Notes: generated by a model from the letters alone, not told the origin. A stretch of 64,000 bases of DNA from Acridotheres tristis (GCA_037013685.1 CM072886.1:88090422-88154421); one strand, 5' to 3'; counted from the stretch's first letter, positions 1 to 13,180 are shown. Numbers and translations are program-made.

Positions 1-3000
1 TTTAACTCTTGGGTATTAGGAAGTAGTGGCACCCAAAGGTATGTCATAGAAAAAAGCAAATAATTGAGAGGGTTTGGTGCAAAGTTTTGGGGTTTTTTAA
101 TATATGAGTTTGTGTACGAGAAAAAAACGTACCTGAAAAATTAGAATCTGTCAACGTAGTATTATTACACCAATTTGACTAAATGAGACTAGGATGTCTT
201 TAGCAGAAGCACCTATGAGAGGACTACTGAGAGCTGTAGTAGCTGCTGTTGAGGAAAATACATTCCTTTTCGTGCCCAAAAGATGTTGTTACAATCTAAA
301 GGACACAGGAAAGAGTTCAGGCCACAGCATTCCTTTCCCTCTGCATCAGATTTCGGAACAGTCTGTAGAGCAGCCTGCATCATCATGAGAGCCTTGTGCC
401 TGGGGATGGATCCCTCTCAGAGAGAGAGACATCTCTCCTGTCTCCTGCCAGGGCAGCCAGTCTGGTCCAAATGAGGGATATCGCAACAGTCTTTGGAACT
501 AAGCTTCAACAAATGCTTTATAGTATTATTTAGAATTTTATGAGATTACTGATCTGGAAGGAGAAAAGCTTTCCAGTTTATAAATAAGTTGTCTCTTAAT
601 GACAACTTGAAAAAGTTAAAGCAAGACAGTAGTAAATCTATGTAAAAGCCATTTCAATGTAGATTTTACTGAATGACCAAGGGAAGTCTTCCTGCTATTA
701 CCCACAAAATATTGCTACATGGAAATCTTCTTGTAGGGCTACATACCGTAACCACACAATCACTTTTGTTGGAACTGGGCATGTAACATTCCTTTTCACC
801 TCTTTCAAAATTTTTTCTAAAATAAACCAGATTTTTTTTCCAGGCAGAAATTTTCGCTTCACACAGAAATTCAACTGCAAGCCTGCAATGTCATTTTTTG
901 GGACAGGTATTGTTCAGTGTGTATGGTTATAATCAAAGTCTGAGGGAAGTAAAAGGAAAAGGAAAAAGAAAAAGGTGGCATTCCACTTTTTGTTATCTGG
1001 TCCAGGTATTGCATTATCGATTCAGGGAGGAAATGTGCTGAGTCAGTGGCCCTGGATGGAACTAAAAGAAACCCTTGGGACCATTTATGAGATAGAATTT
1101 GAGCTCAGTTAAAGAGCTATAGCACATGCTGTTCTTCTTATTGACAGGGCAGGAGTTTGCTTTTTTTTTACTACAATTTGCTTTTTTTTTTTTTAGTACA
1201 ATCAACACAGTAACATGTGCTTTAGAGACTTAGGAAAGACTGCAATCCCTACATGTGCAAAAGCTGGACAGGCCTGACTGAAGTCCGAAATAAATGAAGA
1301 GCAGGAAGGTAGATGTGTGGGTTTGGGTGGACATAGGCCTATACTAGGTCGAAAATAAGGAGACAAAAAATATGGAAGGAAAAAACATTGGATATGTCAA
1401 TTGAGGGTTAAGTGAGCAAGAAAAGCTTTGAGAACTGTGGGCCGTGCACATTTAAGTGGATACCGAGGCTTTTTCAGATTGTGCTTGATTGGTTTTAAAG
1501 ATAAAGTGGCAGAAAAATTGTTGCCTTTTGAATACAGAAGAGTTTTTGCAGGCATATAGGCCTGAGAGAATGAAATTAAGCAGGTTAAATTGATAAAAGG
1601 AAAAGAGAAAGGAAAAGAATGGTAAAAAAAGAACTGACAGAGAGAAAACCTGTAGAGAGGATTTCCATAGAGAAGAATAAGTAGAGATAGATGGAGAGTA
1701 AGAATACTGTACAGTGTAAAAACCCATGAAATTGCAAGAATACTGTAAAAATATGGGAATATATTAAAGTAGATAATAAAAGAAAATTAAGATTCATCTA
1801 TAGCCTTAGAAAGGGATTGATCCCTTGCAACATTTCATAGTATCATCAGTAGCAGTATGACATAACTTGCATCCTGAATTTTCAGTCTTTTTTAAGAGAT
1901 GGTATCAACCTCATGGGGGACAACACACAAACTGTGTATGTTTTTCAGATGCTAACACATGCTGGACAAAGTTCAGCAGCTGCACTCACAAGAGCGTGTT
2001 GAAAACGTGACTGAACTGCTGGCATAGCAATCCAAGAGTCTTGAAAACAACTGCAGCACAGCTTTAACTGCCATCCTCTGCCTCCTCACCATGCTCTTCC
2101 TTCTGGCTCACAGAAGGCTGTCAGACTCACGAAATTCTCTGGACTTTAACTAACAGAATAAAATATCTAATATAAATTACCTTTGACTGCTGAAAGTCTT
2201 TATTTACAGCTGCTCAGAGCTGCATCTGGAGAGTTTAGGTAGAGACTACAAGTGCCAGATGGTGGCCAGACTTACCCAATTAGCAATCTCTCTCATCCTG
2301 TGCCTGGGTTTGCAGAGTGACTCCTCACATCACAGTTGCCTGACTCAAGCCAGTACCTCTATGGTCTAAAATAGTAAATACTAAAATAGGAACAATGTTG
2401 TCAGGTGAGCCAACACAGAGCTCAGTAGGCTTGGCTCGGTCGGAAGGTGCTCTTTGCTCTGTTTTTCTGGCTGTTGAAATTAACGATGTAGCTCTTGAAC
2501 AGTTCAACTTGTTGACAGGTAAGGCCCAATCCTGGACTGCTTTTTAAGGCAGTGGTATGCTCAGAAGAGTAATGAGGGCTGTCCTGCATGGACAAAAGTG
2601 ACAAATCAGGGAGAATGGGATAAAAGAAGGTTGACATTCTCAAGTATAGGTATTTATGTTCAGAAAAAAAAAAATTTACAAAGCAGCTTATCAAGCATAT
2701 TCAAGTTCAAAAAGATCCTCTGCTGAAATCCATGTGACATATCAAATGATTGAAAAATTTTCATTTATGGTTGTAACTGTGCTAAAGCACATCATCTAGG
2801 CCGATCTGTGATTAGACTACTACATATAGCTGGAAAAACAAAAATCACAGGCTTTTCCAGTGCATAGTTTAGGAAAGGCAGAGCTATGAAGATGGATTAA
2901 AAGTACAGATCCTCATGGGACTTTTGGAAAACATTCCCTCTCCTACTTGAAGAAATGATTAGTCTCATCCAAAAAGTCTAATTAAAATAGTTATGTTACT

Positions 3001-6000
3001 CTGACTATGCTTCTCCAGGTGATTAGGAAGACAGGGTCTTGTATTACAGCCTGAAGGTGGAAAGAGGTCGATGTTTGCATTTTGTTAGATAGAGTTTCTT
3101 TTGCTTTTCTGACCTGCCCTTGGCACAGAACAGGGACAGGGGGAATGTCAGCTTTAAGACACTCAACACCCAGAGACTCTCAGATCACTTGAGAATTATT
3201 AAATCCTCCTCTGCAACACAGTGCCAACTCTACCCAAGCAGGGGAAGGAGAACGGGAATGGGAAGGGTTTTGATGAATATATATATAACCTGGGAAAGGC
3301 AAAGTGCAGGACTTTATTACATGTACTGCAAATCTCACAAGAGATATCCAGCATGCTACAGGAGTCGGGTTTCCAACTGTTTTGTGCTGCAAGAGTAATT
3401 AAAAATGACTACTGATTGGATTGAAGGTATTTGCCCTCCTCTGAAAAGGCTGCCACCACACCAGCCCGTTATTATGCTCACATGAAAATCATATTCCTTC
3501 CTCCACACCACCTTTATGGCTGCTTCAGTTACAGTTTCATAGACTCACAGCTCATAAAGTTGCTTTGACCCTGAAAGACAAATAAATGCAAAATAAATCA
3601 ATGCAAAACTCAGAGCATGCCAGCATGTCCCATCACACCTCTTTAGAAAACTCACCACATTTCAGCAGGTGTAGCATATCACTATACAGCTGCACTAGAT
3701 CAATACAAAATTGTGACTAATTACACTGTTAGCTTTGATTTCTGATTGTTTTCTATGGATAGTATTTTAAGGATTTAATGAGTAAATTAAATGGGTCATC
3801 CAATGAAATAGTACAATTCACATATCAGAAAGGCTGAATATTTCATTCACTCCTTGGTTTTACTCTGCTTCTAGCTGCTTTCCATAATTTTTCCCGAACA
3901 CTGGATATTCCCTGTTTTTTTCTGCTCTTAATTGTTATTTGTCAGACATTAGATTTACTATTTTTCTTCCTTTGTGTGTAGTAGTTTTGTAGCAGTTATT
4001 GTTTCTTTTTTAACATAAATTATATTTGCAGAAATTGTGACCCAGAGAGACAAAATTAGAACCCAAAGGATCAGTTCAGAAAACATAAACGTCTATAAAA
4101 CTAGGTCTGAATCTGATTCAAATCAAAAAATTTGGGTAAGTTTAAAAACACTTTTAAGTCAAGGTTTTAACCGCTGTAAAAATTTTGGCTATAGCTTAAT
4201 ATGAAACTGCTTGCTAGGAGCAAACAGAGTTATTAATTGGCACCATATTATTGATATCTAGTGCAGGGAGGTTATATCCAGGGAAGAGGTGGAAATTAGA
4301 CACCATTCTGAGGTCTACTTCTATTCCTGATTCTATTCTGTTTTGCTGCATAGCTTTTTTGCTGTAGCCCAAATTTGCTACATGATAATGTGTTGATCTG
4401 CATGTTAGGTGTAGTCACTTGCCCAAATTATTCCCTGCCTCTTGTTTCTCCTTGCTACCCATTTCCCTGGCTTGTGGGTAAGGGAATTACAACTTACTCC
4501 AATGCCCTGCAACCTGAGATTTAAGTATTATGGCTGCTGACATAAAAGGGGATCTCATTCTCTTTTATTCCTCCCCGCATATGACCTCAATCTCTATCCT
4601 TTAGATAGCTGATTATCCAGATCCTCTGACTCTCTTTTAATCCCTTCTCCTTCATTTCACTGAGACTGCTCATGGAGTAAACCAGGATTTTCTTTTAAGT
4701 GAGGTGGAATTACCTAGCTTTCTCAAATCATCAATGTATATTTAGCAAGACACCGGGCTGATGAAAACATAATTGTAATAAACTGTGCTAAAGGTTCTGA
4801 ATCTAGAGGTTTGTTTGTACAATTTGCATTATAAATAAAAACTTGCACTTTTTTATTTTTTTAATGAGAGATATTTGAGGTTATTCATACACAGTCCTAA
4901 AAAGACATGAAAAATTAGCAAGGGATTTATTTTGAGTAACTAGATCAAGGGTAGAATTTGTTCTTCACAAGGGAAAGAAATAACACAGCTTGCAGGAAAT
5001 TGATCAATGCCTCCAAACCCATATTGTGAATTTTTCTTCTTTCATCTTTACACACAGAAATAAAGGGACCTATCTGTTTCAACTGGAGTTTTATGGGTAT
5101 GTTTTACCTGCACTGACTGAGTTATCTGTCTCCTTGTTGGCAAGGAGGTGGGTAATTCCCCATCTGAAAGTGCTGCATTTTTACAATGACCTTTTTTTGG
5201 GCAAATATCAGAAGTGACCATAGTCTCAAAACACAAGGAAGAACACAAATTGGAAGAAAAACACAGCATAATAGACCTTCTCATATAGTGCTCAAGGGGA
5301 CTCCAGGGACCAGCCAATCCATACAAGAAGAATAGTGTGAGCTAGATGGGACCCAGTATGATTAATCACCTGAGCAATGCAGATTTAGCGCATTAGGTGA
5401 AAAGATAAATGTGTAAAACGCTGTGTCAGAACCCATGGAGTGGCCCACACGGTAATTCAGGGTCAGTAATTGAACTTCACTCTAATTATCCTGGGGAGAT
5501 AATATTAACTTATAGTTGAGTGTGAAAGAGAGAGTCCATAATTCATCACTCTATGGGGCTGCTCATTGCATTGTGTTATTGAAATATGATGGCTCCATTT
5601 TTATCCTGTCATAATGACAACTGATGTGCTTATTTTCTTTCTCTGTGCCTCCAGGGGATGATGAAATAGTAAGCAAACATTCTTTCTGGTGAAAGAACAG
5701 CACTTTATCACACTGGCTTCAGCTCTAAAAAAGCACTTGCAATCTCAGAAACAATTTCTAGAATGAAGGCCAGGCATTTCCCCTTGCTTTCTGGTTGTAG
5801 TCAGCTAACCTGAAGAAAAGCCACTGCCTTTTTCTCTTTATGAGATATAATTTTTCCGTTCTCAGTCATCAGTTTCAGTTTCTTAATTTTTTTTAGAACT
5901 TTCCTTTCCTTTCCTAATTTTCCCAGGATATATTTGGCTTTCATTCTGTTCCTTTCAAAAATTAAAAATTTCAACAGCAAATATTTTAAAATCAGCCCCT

Positions 6001-6099
6001 TATTCAGTTTTGCTTCTTTCAGCATTTGAAAAGTATTCAAACTTTTTCTGTGTCAGGAACTCCCTATCTTTTGCAAACTTTTTCTCTAAGTAGCACAGA
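1..6099. other. Unassigned AT-rich non-coding DNA
   Basis: No exon, RNA gene or intact mobile element is recognisable. Open frames are under 95 codons, overlap on opposite strands and match no family I know. The stretch contains short A- and T-runs and an imperfect T-tract duplication near 1156. High-complexity AT-balanced sequence around 5440-5680 could be a conserved non-coding element, but that cannot be judged from one genome. The segment ends where a CR1 tail begins. Confidence 0.7.
1156..1202. repeat. Imperfect tandem duplication with T-tracts
   Basis: Two adjacent copies of a unit of about 22-24 bp are visible. Each is TTTGC followed by a T-run and then a short ACTACAA or AGTACAA segment. 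The copies differ in T-run length and at one or two bases. This is probably replication slippage, with no implied function. Confidence 0.6.
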
Positions 6100-6100
6100 T

Positions 6101-7560
6101 TCATAGAATCATAGAATGATTTGTATTGGAAGGGGCCTTAAAGATCATCTAGTTCTGACCACCTTGCTATGAACAGAGACATCTTACACTAGGCCAAGCT
6201 GCTCAACATCCAACATAGTCTTGAACATTTCCAATGATGGGGCATCCACAACTTCTCTGGAGAACCTGTGCCAGTATCTCACCACTCCCACAATGAACCA
6301 TTTGTTCCTAATATCCAGTCTAAACCTACTCTCATTTTAAAGCCATTCCTCTTTGTCCTATCACTACATGCCCATGCAAAAAGTCCCTCTCCAGTTACCT
6401 CATAGGCCCTCTACAGGTACTGGAAAATCTCCCTGGAGTCTTTTCTTCTCTATTCTGAACAGCCCAAATTCTTTCCGCCTGTCTTCATAGGAGAGGCTCA
6501 ACTTTGGTCATCTTTGTGGCTTCATTTGGACTCGCTCCAACATGTCCATGCTCTTCTTGTGTTGAGAGCCCCAGAGCTGGATGCAGCACTCCAGATGGGG
6601 TCTCACCAGAGCAGAGTAGAAGAGGAGAATCCTTTCCCTGAACCTTCTGGAGGTACTTTTAATGCAGCCCAGAACACGTTTGTCTTTCTGGGTAGCACAC
6701 ATTGCTGATTCATGTCAAGCCTCTCATGAGCAAACACCCCCAAGTCATTCTCCTCAGGGTCACTTTCAATCCACTCCACACCCAGCTTGCATTTGGGATT
6801 AGCGTGACCCAGGTGCAGAACTTTGCACTTGGACTTGTAGAATTTCATAAGGTTCACATGGATTCAGCTCTCCAGCTGTTTAAGATCCCTCTGGATGGCA
6901 TCTCTTCCATGTCATTTGCACCATACAGCTTGGTGACATTGGCAAGCTTGCTGAGGGTACACTCAATCCCTCTGTCAATGTCACCAGCAAAGATATTAAA
7001 CAGCACCAGTCTCAATGCCCGAGGAAACTGCTTGATCCTGGTCTATACTTGGACATCCAACCATTGACCAGATCTCTTTGAGTGCAACCACCCAGCCTAT
7101 TCCTTATCCACTGAGTGGTCCATCTGTCAATTCCATGTCTGTATAGTTTAACTACAAGGATGTAATGAAGGGACAGTGTAAAATGCTTTGCACAAGTCCA
7201 GACACATGCTCTTCACTTGTCCACCAAATCTCTGACCCTGACATAGAAAGCCACCAATTTTTTCAGACACAATTTGCTCTTAGTGAAGTCATGATAGCTT
7301 TCAAAAATCACCTCCTCATTTCCCATGTACCATAGGATAGTTTCCAGGAGCATCTGCTCTATGATCTTGCTGAGAACAGAGGTGGGACTGACTGGCCTGT
7401 AGTTCCCCAGGTCTGAATTTTTTTTCCAGTTTTTAAAATGGAGGTTATGTTTCCCCTTGTTCCAATCAGTAGGAACCTCACTGGACTGCCACAATGTCTC
7501 GAATATGATGGCTTAGTCATCTGCCCGTTCCCTCAGAATCCATGGATGCATCTAATCAGA
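6101..7560 (-). mobile_element. CR1 LINE, 5'-truncated, minus strand
   Basis: This is a CR1 non-LTR retrotransposon copy of about 1.46 kb, read from 7560 down to 6101. The 3' end at 6101 is the reverse complement of the avian CR1 tail, with two ATTCTATG-type octamers. It is preceded by the typical CR1 3' UTR, including GATGATCTTTAAGG-like sequence and a box specifying a GNG..RTRG-type segment. Upstream lies the C-terminal half of the CR1 reverse transcriptase. A full CR1 is about 4.5 kb, so the 5' two thirds, including ORF1 and the endonuclease, are missing as usual for this family. Many stops and frameshifts mark it as old and inactive. Its 5' end lies head-to-head with a plus-strand CR1 end at 7565. 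Confidence 0.95.
6508..7560 (-). pseudogene. Decayed CR1 reverse-transcriptase ORF2 fragment
   Basis: The translated minus strand shows the CR1 reverse-transcriptase region. It starts near 7555 with HPWILRERAD, then WQSSEVPTDWNKG, then LGNYRPVSPTSV and SKIIEQMLLE, and reaches LVDK near 7213. Further down come CKVLHLGHANPKCKLG (about 6840-6790), then RVLGCIKSTS and SALVRPHLECCIQLWG (about 6690-6560), and MLERVQ. The intact enzyme copies CR1 RNA at a nicked chromosomal target. Here the frame is broken: a stop follows RADD, and shifts occur between 7213 and 6857 and again near 6700. The FADD-type catalytic motif region is not preserved. No active protein can be made. Confidence 0.9.
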
Positions 7561-7564
7561 TCCG

Positions 7565-7703
7565 GAAAAGTTGTGGGTGCCTCCTCACTGAAAGTGTTCA
7601 AGACCAAACTGGATGGGGGTCTAGGGAAATCCATGGCAGGGGGGTTGGAACAAGATGATCTTTAAGCTGCCTTCCAACCCAAGCCATTTGATAATTCTAT
7701 GAC
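7565..7703 (+). mobile_element. CR1 LINE 3' end, plus strand
   Basis: This fragment of about 140 bp matches the last part of CR1. It encodes the remnant of the final ORF2 segment (ASSLKVFKTKLDGG-like), followed by GGCAGGGGGGTTGGAAC and GATGATCTTTAAG. It ends in a single degenerate TTCTATGA octamer at about 7694-7703. It is severely 5'-truncated, with a small internal deletion relative to the usual CR1 3' UTR. Its 5' end lies within about 5 bp of the 5' end of the minus-strand CR1 on its left. The pair is therefore head-to-head, with an intact tail at each outer end. Confidence 0.88.
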
Positions 7704-9534
7704 TTGCACATCTTCAGGTTCCTGAATGTCTCAAACCTGACCTTTTCCTGCACTGATTGGTTCTCATTCTCCCAATCTCTACCTTTGCCTTCTGTGACTT
7801 GGGTAGTGTGGCTGAAGACTTGCCTTTTATAGAAATATTTATTTTTTAGATGCACATATTTTTCTTGTAATATGCATAAATAAATATATTATATATTATA
7901 CTTGACTATGCAAATATGACTCTCAGGACTTCTGCAGTATTTCTTTCTTATTTTAAACAGAAAACTATCTGGTGCATAAACTGTACCTTTTTCATTTCTC
8001 TTATGTTTTAGAATCAAATTATTTTGAAAAAAATGTCTTTGGGCAATGTTTTCTGATATGTAATATTTTATTGTGTGTTTAGAATTCTTTAATTTATGGG
8101 TGTGCAAATTTTAAACCTCTACAGTGATGATGGAAAAAGTTACAAGTATGTGTAAAAGCATATAGTTCCCACAATGTATATTTTTTACTGTGGGACTATC
8201 TGAATTCAGATCACATCCTTTAAAGAAAAAGCATTACATTTTCTTAAAGCTTTCTTACAAATTCATATTAGCTTACACATCCAGATATAATGGAACCTTT
8301 CTGAAGCATGAAATAATTTTGTGCAGCCTTATGTTAAATAAAAATGTTAGAGTATTGAGTTAATTAAGCCACTGATCTTTAACAGCATGTTCATGGGCTT
8401 AGATTCCTGGTGTCTTTCAGAATAAGTGTGTTTCTGTGTGTATCATCCATCTCTGGTATTTTAGATGTTCCATAGTCAACACAAAAAAGTGAAAATAAAA
8501 AGTACAGCAATATTTTCCATTAGTCTCACAACTTAATCTAGTTTATCTTTTAAAATAAATGGCTACATTTATACTTTCTAACTTTTGTAAGCAAATCATA
8601 ATGTCAAGAAATCCATTTATTCTTTAATAAAACTTATCCTAATGACTGAAGGTTTGATTTGTGGGCAGGTTGTTGTCACCTTGACTGCCTGAACCCTTTC
8701 ATTTACTGCAAGAGTTCCAAGACAGGTCATAATATTTACACTAGGTCAGAATAATAATGTCTCCAGGATCACAGTCCCTGACAATAGCCTATTTGTCTCA
8801 TTTAAATAATGAACCATAATTTCACCATTGGTGAAAACTGCAGACTGAAACCAGAGCACACTACAGACAGCAACACGCAACTGTGAAGGATACAAAGAAC
8901 CAATATTGACAAAAAAACATGATTAGTTGTTCTGATTTGCTAGCCAAATATTTTTATTTTCAAAACAGTCTCAAGCAGTACACAGATGATCATGAGAAAA
9001 AATAAAGATATTTTTATTGTGCTAATTCTCAAAATAGAGCATTCATTCTAATAAGTATGAGGGTCAATGTGCTGCTATCTTTCTCATGGTGTAGTAAATT
9101 TCATGGCAAATATTTACAGTCTATACTCTTCAGATATATCAGAAATAATTTATAAGGGGTATTTTTTGATTGACAGAAAGCAGAAAACTAAGTCTCAAGC
9201 CCTTAACGAGTACTTCCTGATCTACTTCAGGTATTCAGATCCAAGATATTTCAAATCACTGTAAAATTCAAAAGTGTACAAGCACAACCAGATACCCTTG
9301 TATACAATATAAGGACCAGAATAAAATCTTACTGTGCCAAAACTCATTTTGGACAAAGAACACAAAGGATATCTTCCTGTTCGGTGTACAATTTCTGAAA
9401 TTCAGTACTCAAAGCAGAAGCCTATTTTTCATCCACAAGAAATGATACAAGGCAAGCACCTAAAACTGTAGATTTGAAGGCTGCATGGAGAGTAGGTGGG
9501 GGTAAAAACAGATAATAAAAAGCACAGAGTTAAT
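7704..9534. other. Unassigned AT-rich non-coding DNA
   Basis: This strongly AT-rich sequence has a TA-rich patch near 7870-7905. I see no recognisable gene, RNA or transposon. The small open frames here are consistent with chance. Confidence 0.65.
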
Positions 9535-9540
9535 GTAGCC

Positions 9541-9960
9541 CCTGTACGGAGGTCAGAAGTCCTGCTTGCAGCATCAGCCTGGTGTACACCCGTGGGTGGA
9601 TGGCTCTCTGCTCCTCGCTGCTTGTGGCTGCTGCGGCAGGGCTCGGTGCTGCAGCCCTTTCACACAGTGCCCTCAGCTGATGCATTCAGCCCGAGATCAC
9701 CAGTGTTCCCCCACGCTGGGCATACACACGGTGCTGCCAAAACAGCAGTGCCCGTGCCGTGACCTTTCCACGCACGGCCATCCCTCTGCTTTCTCCACGG
9801 CGTGCTGCTGTGTGGGTCTCACAGATGCCACGTAACAAAATGATCTGGAAACAATGACGAGAGGAATGCTGCACACTGTCCAGAGCTCGGCAATTACACG
9901 TGCTCCTGAGCTGCATGCCTCCGGAAGCTCAAATTTATGACGCAAAGACTCGGCTTGACA
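9541..9960. other. Isolated CpG-rich, GC-rich patch
   Basis: I count about 21 CpG dinucleotides in roughly 420 bp, whereas neighbouring kilobases have almost none. GC content is clearly above that of the flanks. Overlapping open frames of 76-122 codons occur on both strands. None shows a recognisable domain, and they are the expected by-product of GC-rich sequence with few stops. I see no TATA box and no convincing splice structure. It could be a small CpG island, an enhancer-like element, a diverged exon or an unrecognised repeat. The sequence supports only the compositional anomaly. Confidence 0.6.
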
Positions 9961-11699
9961 CAGGCATGTAATTTTTCCTTCTGTGCAGATAACTGTATTT
10001 GTATTTTCTTGCTGAACATACGTGGATGAGTAGCTGGTGATAGTTCGAGGTGGTTGAAACTCCAAATCCTCAGAATAGAGAATTTTAACCTATGAAGGTT
10101 AAGGAAGGAAATTTTCCAAAGCAGTATTGGAGTAAAAACAGAAAGTAAGAAAATTTACCAACTACTGCAAATATCCTATGTAAGCTGGGCCACAATGCAC
10201 TAAGAACATAGCAAGAATGATGCTGGAAATATTTTGTCAGATTATGCTTATAATAGGAAACCTTATAATATTTTTCAGTAAACTTCCTGAACCGGTGTGG
10301 ATCAAGCATAGTGCCTAAAACATATACAAGTCTTCAGAAAATTAATGTATGCAGTATGCAAACATTGTAATAAGATTACTGTTATTGCAAAAGTGACACT
10401 GCCTGTTAAAGCAGCTACTATTTAAGTGTTGCATTGTGTAAGTAAAATTGGTATCCTGAGATTTTGAATGAAAGGTAATACTAGCACATAAAATGAAACA
10501 TAACAAAAGAGTTCTAACATCGGTTTCAAAGTAGTAAATTTGAATGCACATTTTCTCCGGAGATGTATTCCTTCCTAGGGCAAAAAAAGGCCTCCTCAAA
10601 CCAAAAATATGCATCAAAGAAAGCACATATTTACTAGCTAGGTAAGATTTTATCCTCATTCTTATCTCACTCACTGAATTTGCACTATAGAGAGTGAAAG
10701 ATAGAGTTCTTGTTAAATGTACTTTTCTCAAAATACTTTGTTTAATTAGAGCTTTTTTGCTTTAGTATTTTCTAGTGGGATAATTTCTGTCTTCCAGAGT
10801 TCCCTAATGGTTGAGAAAGGAGGAATCCAAGAAAGATTCTTGGTTTTGCTCCAAGGAGCACTGTTTTATTACAGTTCTGTCTTGGGAAGACACGCGACAG
10901 TTTGGCCCAATGTGGAGAAAACATAAATTTTGAAGCCTTTGATAGATCTGTGAAATAGAAGACTCTGAATGGACAATTCCAAGCAATCATGAAAAGATAT
11001 GTGGGGACTCTTCCATCCACCTTACATCTGTGTAACTCAAGATGACACATCCATAACATGCTACTTCTCATTTTCCTTGCTTTCTTTTTGAATAAAAGGG
11101 TAATTTTCACAGCATTTATTGAAATAGTGGATATTTCAAACCCGCATTTCATTTTTAACCAGCTATAAGGAGTTCCTCCAGATAATAAGTCAGTAATTCC
11201 TTCAGAAATCAATGGAAATGCTCAGAGCTATTATTATCTTGACAGCATATTGCAAGATTAGTAGAACAATTTCACTATGTTTATAACTACCTCATGCTGG
11301 CGTTTGATTCCCATTTGTCTTTAAAATGAAAACAAAGAAAAGTAGTTGCACAATCACTCTCAATCTCTGTCTCTCAAGCACCAATCATTCTATCAATTAC
11401 ACTATTATTTTCTTCAAAGGAATGAAAAAGTTCCTGTTAAGGAAATTTAAAAGTTCAAATGGATTTTAGGTAAATATAATTTTAAAATGTATGTAAAAAG
11501 AGTAATTCATTTAGCACCGTACTTAGAAAAAAAAAAAGTCGATTAAACAGATATGGCTATATCATAATCTACTTTTAATGGCTAGAGAAAATACTCAGAA
11601 AGGTAAAAAGCACAACAAATTCCTGACCTACAAATCTGCCATCCTTTCATTAAAAACCCAAATATACATACATAAATAAATATATATACACACAGATTT
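9961..11699. other. Unassigned AT-rich non-coding DNA
   Basis: No family is recognisable. Minus-strand open frames of 129 codons (10342-10731) and 146 codons (10772-11212) contain no motif I can name. The stretch ends in an A/T-rich ATACATA-type low-complexity segment near 11660-11700. Confidence 0.6.
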
Positions 11700-13180
11700 A
11701 TAGTTTTTATTCTTTACATGTCTGTGTTGGCTGCTATTTATCTCTCTATTGCCTTTCAGATGGTTAGAGATGGTTTCATTATTTGCTTATGTGCTTTTTG
11801 GTTTTTTGTGTGGGGGTTTTTTTTGCTGTTGCTTTTTGACAAGGATTATATAGAACTGGTGTGTCCCTCTTGTTTTCCTTCCTTTTTGAAAATAAATTAA
11901 TGACACATCTTTCAGTCTCAAAAATATCTGTTTACTTTTTGCGATTTCATTTGAACATCATCAGAAAAAATAGTAGAAAACTTCTGTCTTATTTAAGTAC
12001 TCCCATTTCTTCTTCCTTTATTCTAGATTGGAAACTTATTTTTCTCATCAATTTTGCTAATAGCAAATGGTGGCTTATAACTTTAATGTCTTATGAAGAA
12101 CCATAAGCCATTAAAATACTTGGCCTCCTAGGCATCGTTGATGAACACCCCTCCTTCTCCATGAAGAAGCTGACCAATTATATTCTTAGTTTTCCTTTTC
12201 TTATAAATATACATGTTTTGCACTATCAATTCCTTTTCTTCTAAGTTGCACTTCATTTGCTGTCCAGACATTTAGGATTTTGTCCTTATGTGTTTGCTCA
12301 GTGCTTTTCAACTTATTCTCAGTAAGCTAATGTATTTTTGTGCTTGCTGCACAATTTCTCTATACAACTGAACTCTCTAAAAACTCACAATTCAAGGAAG
12401 TTTTCCAGCTGCCTATCTTTTGTATTTGTACTTATAAGAGAAGGCCACTTCTATCACTTTTTTCTTACATTCACCTGCAATATTTGTCAGCCCTCTGAGT
12501 ACATATATCTTCCTGAGAGTCTGACTTTTTAATATTTTTTCCATGTCATTTTACTTCTTAACCCTACCAGATCTTGAATACCATCGGTTTATTTTTATTC
12601 ACATTAAGATGGCCTTTCACCTTTACATTCTTATCCAATATTTCTATGTTGGCTGGAATTAGCTCTAACTTTCTGCATAATTTCCCTAATTCCCCATTCC
12701 TTTTGAAAGCAAATTCTGTGTGCTGAATAATTTTGCTATTTCTTCACAGAAAGCCTTATCCTGAGCAAGTTCACATTTTGGACTCCAGTAGATGTTTATC
12801 AGATAGCTCCATTGTTTCCTTGCCCCTCCTTTCTACTCAGAGATTTTCAACAAGCTTCTCTCTTTTCTTCTATCTTGGCAAGCACACACATCCTTCCTCT
12901 TCAAAGCATTGCTCCTCCTTTTTTCCATTATCTGCCTTTCTTGTACAAGCTATACCTATTTTATATTAGCATTCCAATAACAGAAATTATCTCATCATGT
13001 ATTTATTATACCAATTTATTCTCAAACTTGATAAACTGGTAAGATTGACACCACTTTTTCTTTCCCATATTTCTTCTTTTAATATACCTACAGCAGGGTA
13101 TTTTGCAGACAGCACATTTCGTTTGCACAAATATATGAACAGGTTTTTAAAAATAAATAATCATTTGCTTAATTTGTGAA
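11700..13180. other. Pyrimidine-rich (T-rich plus strand) stretch
   Basis: Over about 1.5 kb the plus strand is markedly rich in T and C. TAA, TAG and TGA are thinned out as a result, and a series of overlapping plus-strand open frames of 60-81 codons arises. None has a recognisable domain and each is hydrophobic, as expected from T-rich codons. The composition could reflect an ancient decayed repeat, long-term transcriptional strand bias or chance. Confidence 0.5.

Noticed and set aside
3533..3580. Possible very degraded minus-strand CR1 tail (TCATAGACTCACAGCTCATA)
   Set aside because: The match is to the simple octamer only. The adjoining sequence is too diverged from the CR1 3' UTR to support a call.
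9697..10065. 122-codon minus-strand frame through the CpG patch
   Set aside because: No domain is recognisable, overlapping frames exist on the other strand, and the GC-rich composition explains the missing stops.
10772..11212. 146-codon minus-strand open frame
   Set aside because: No recognisable domain, composition like the surrounding DNA, and no splice or promoter context.
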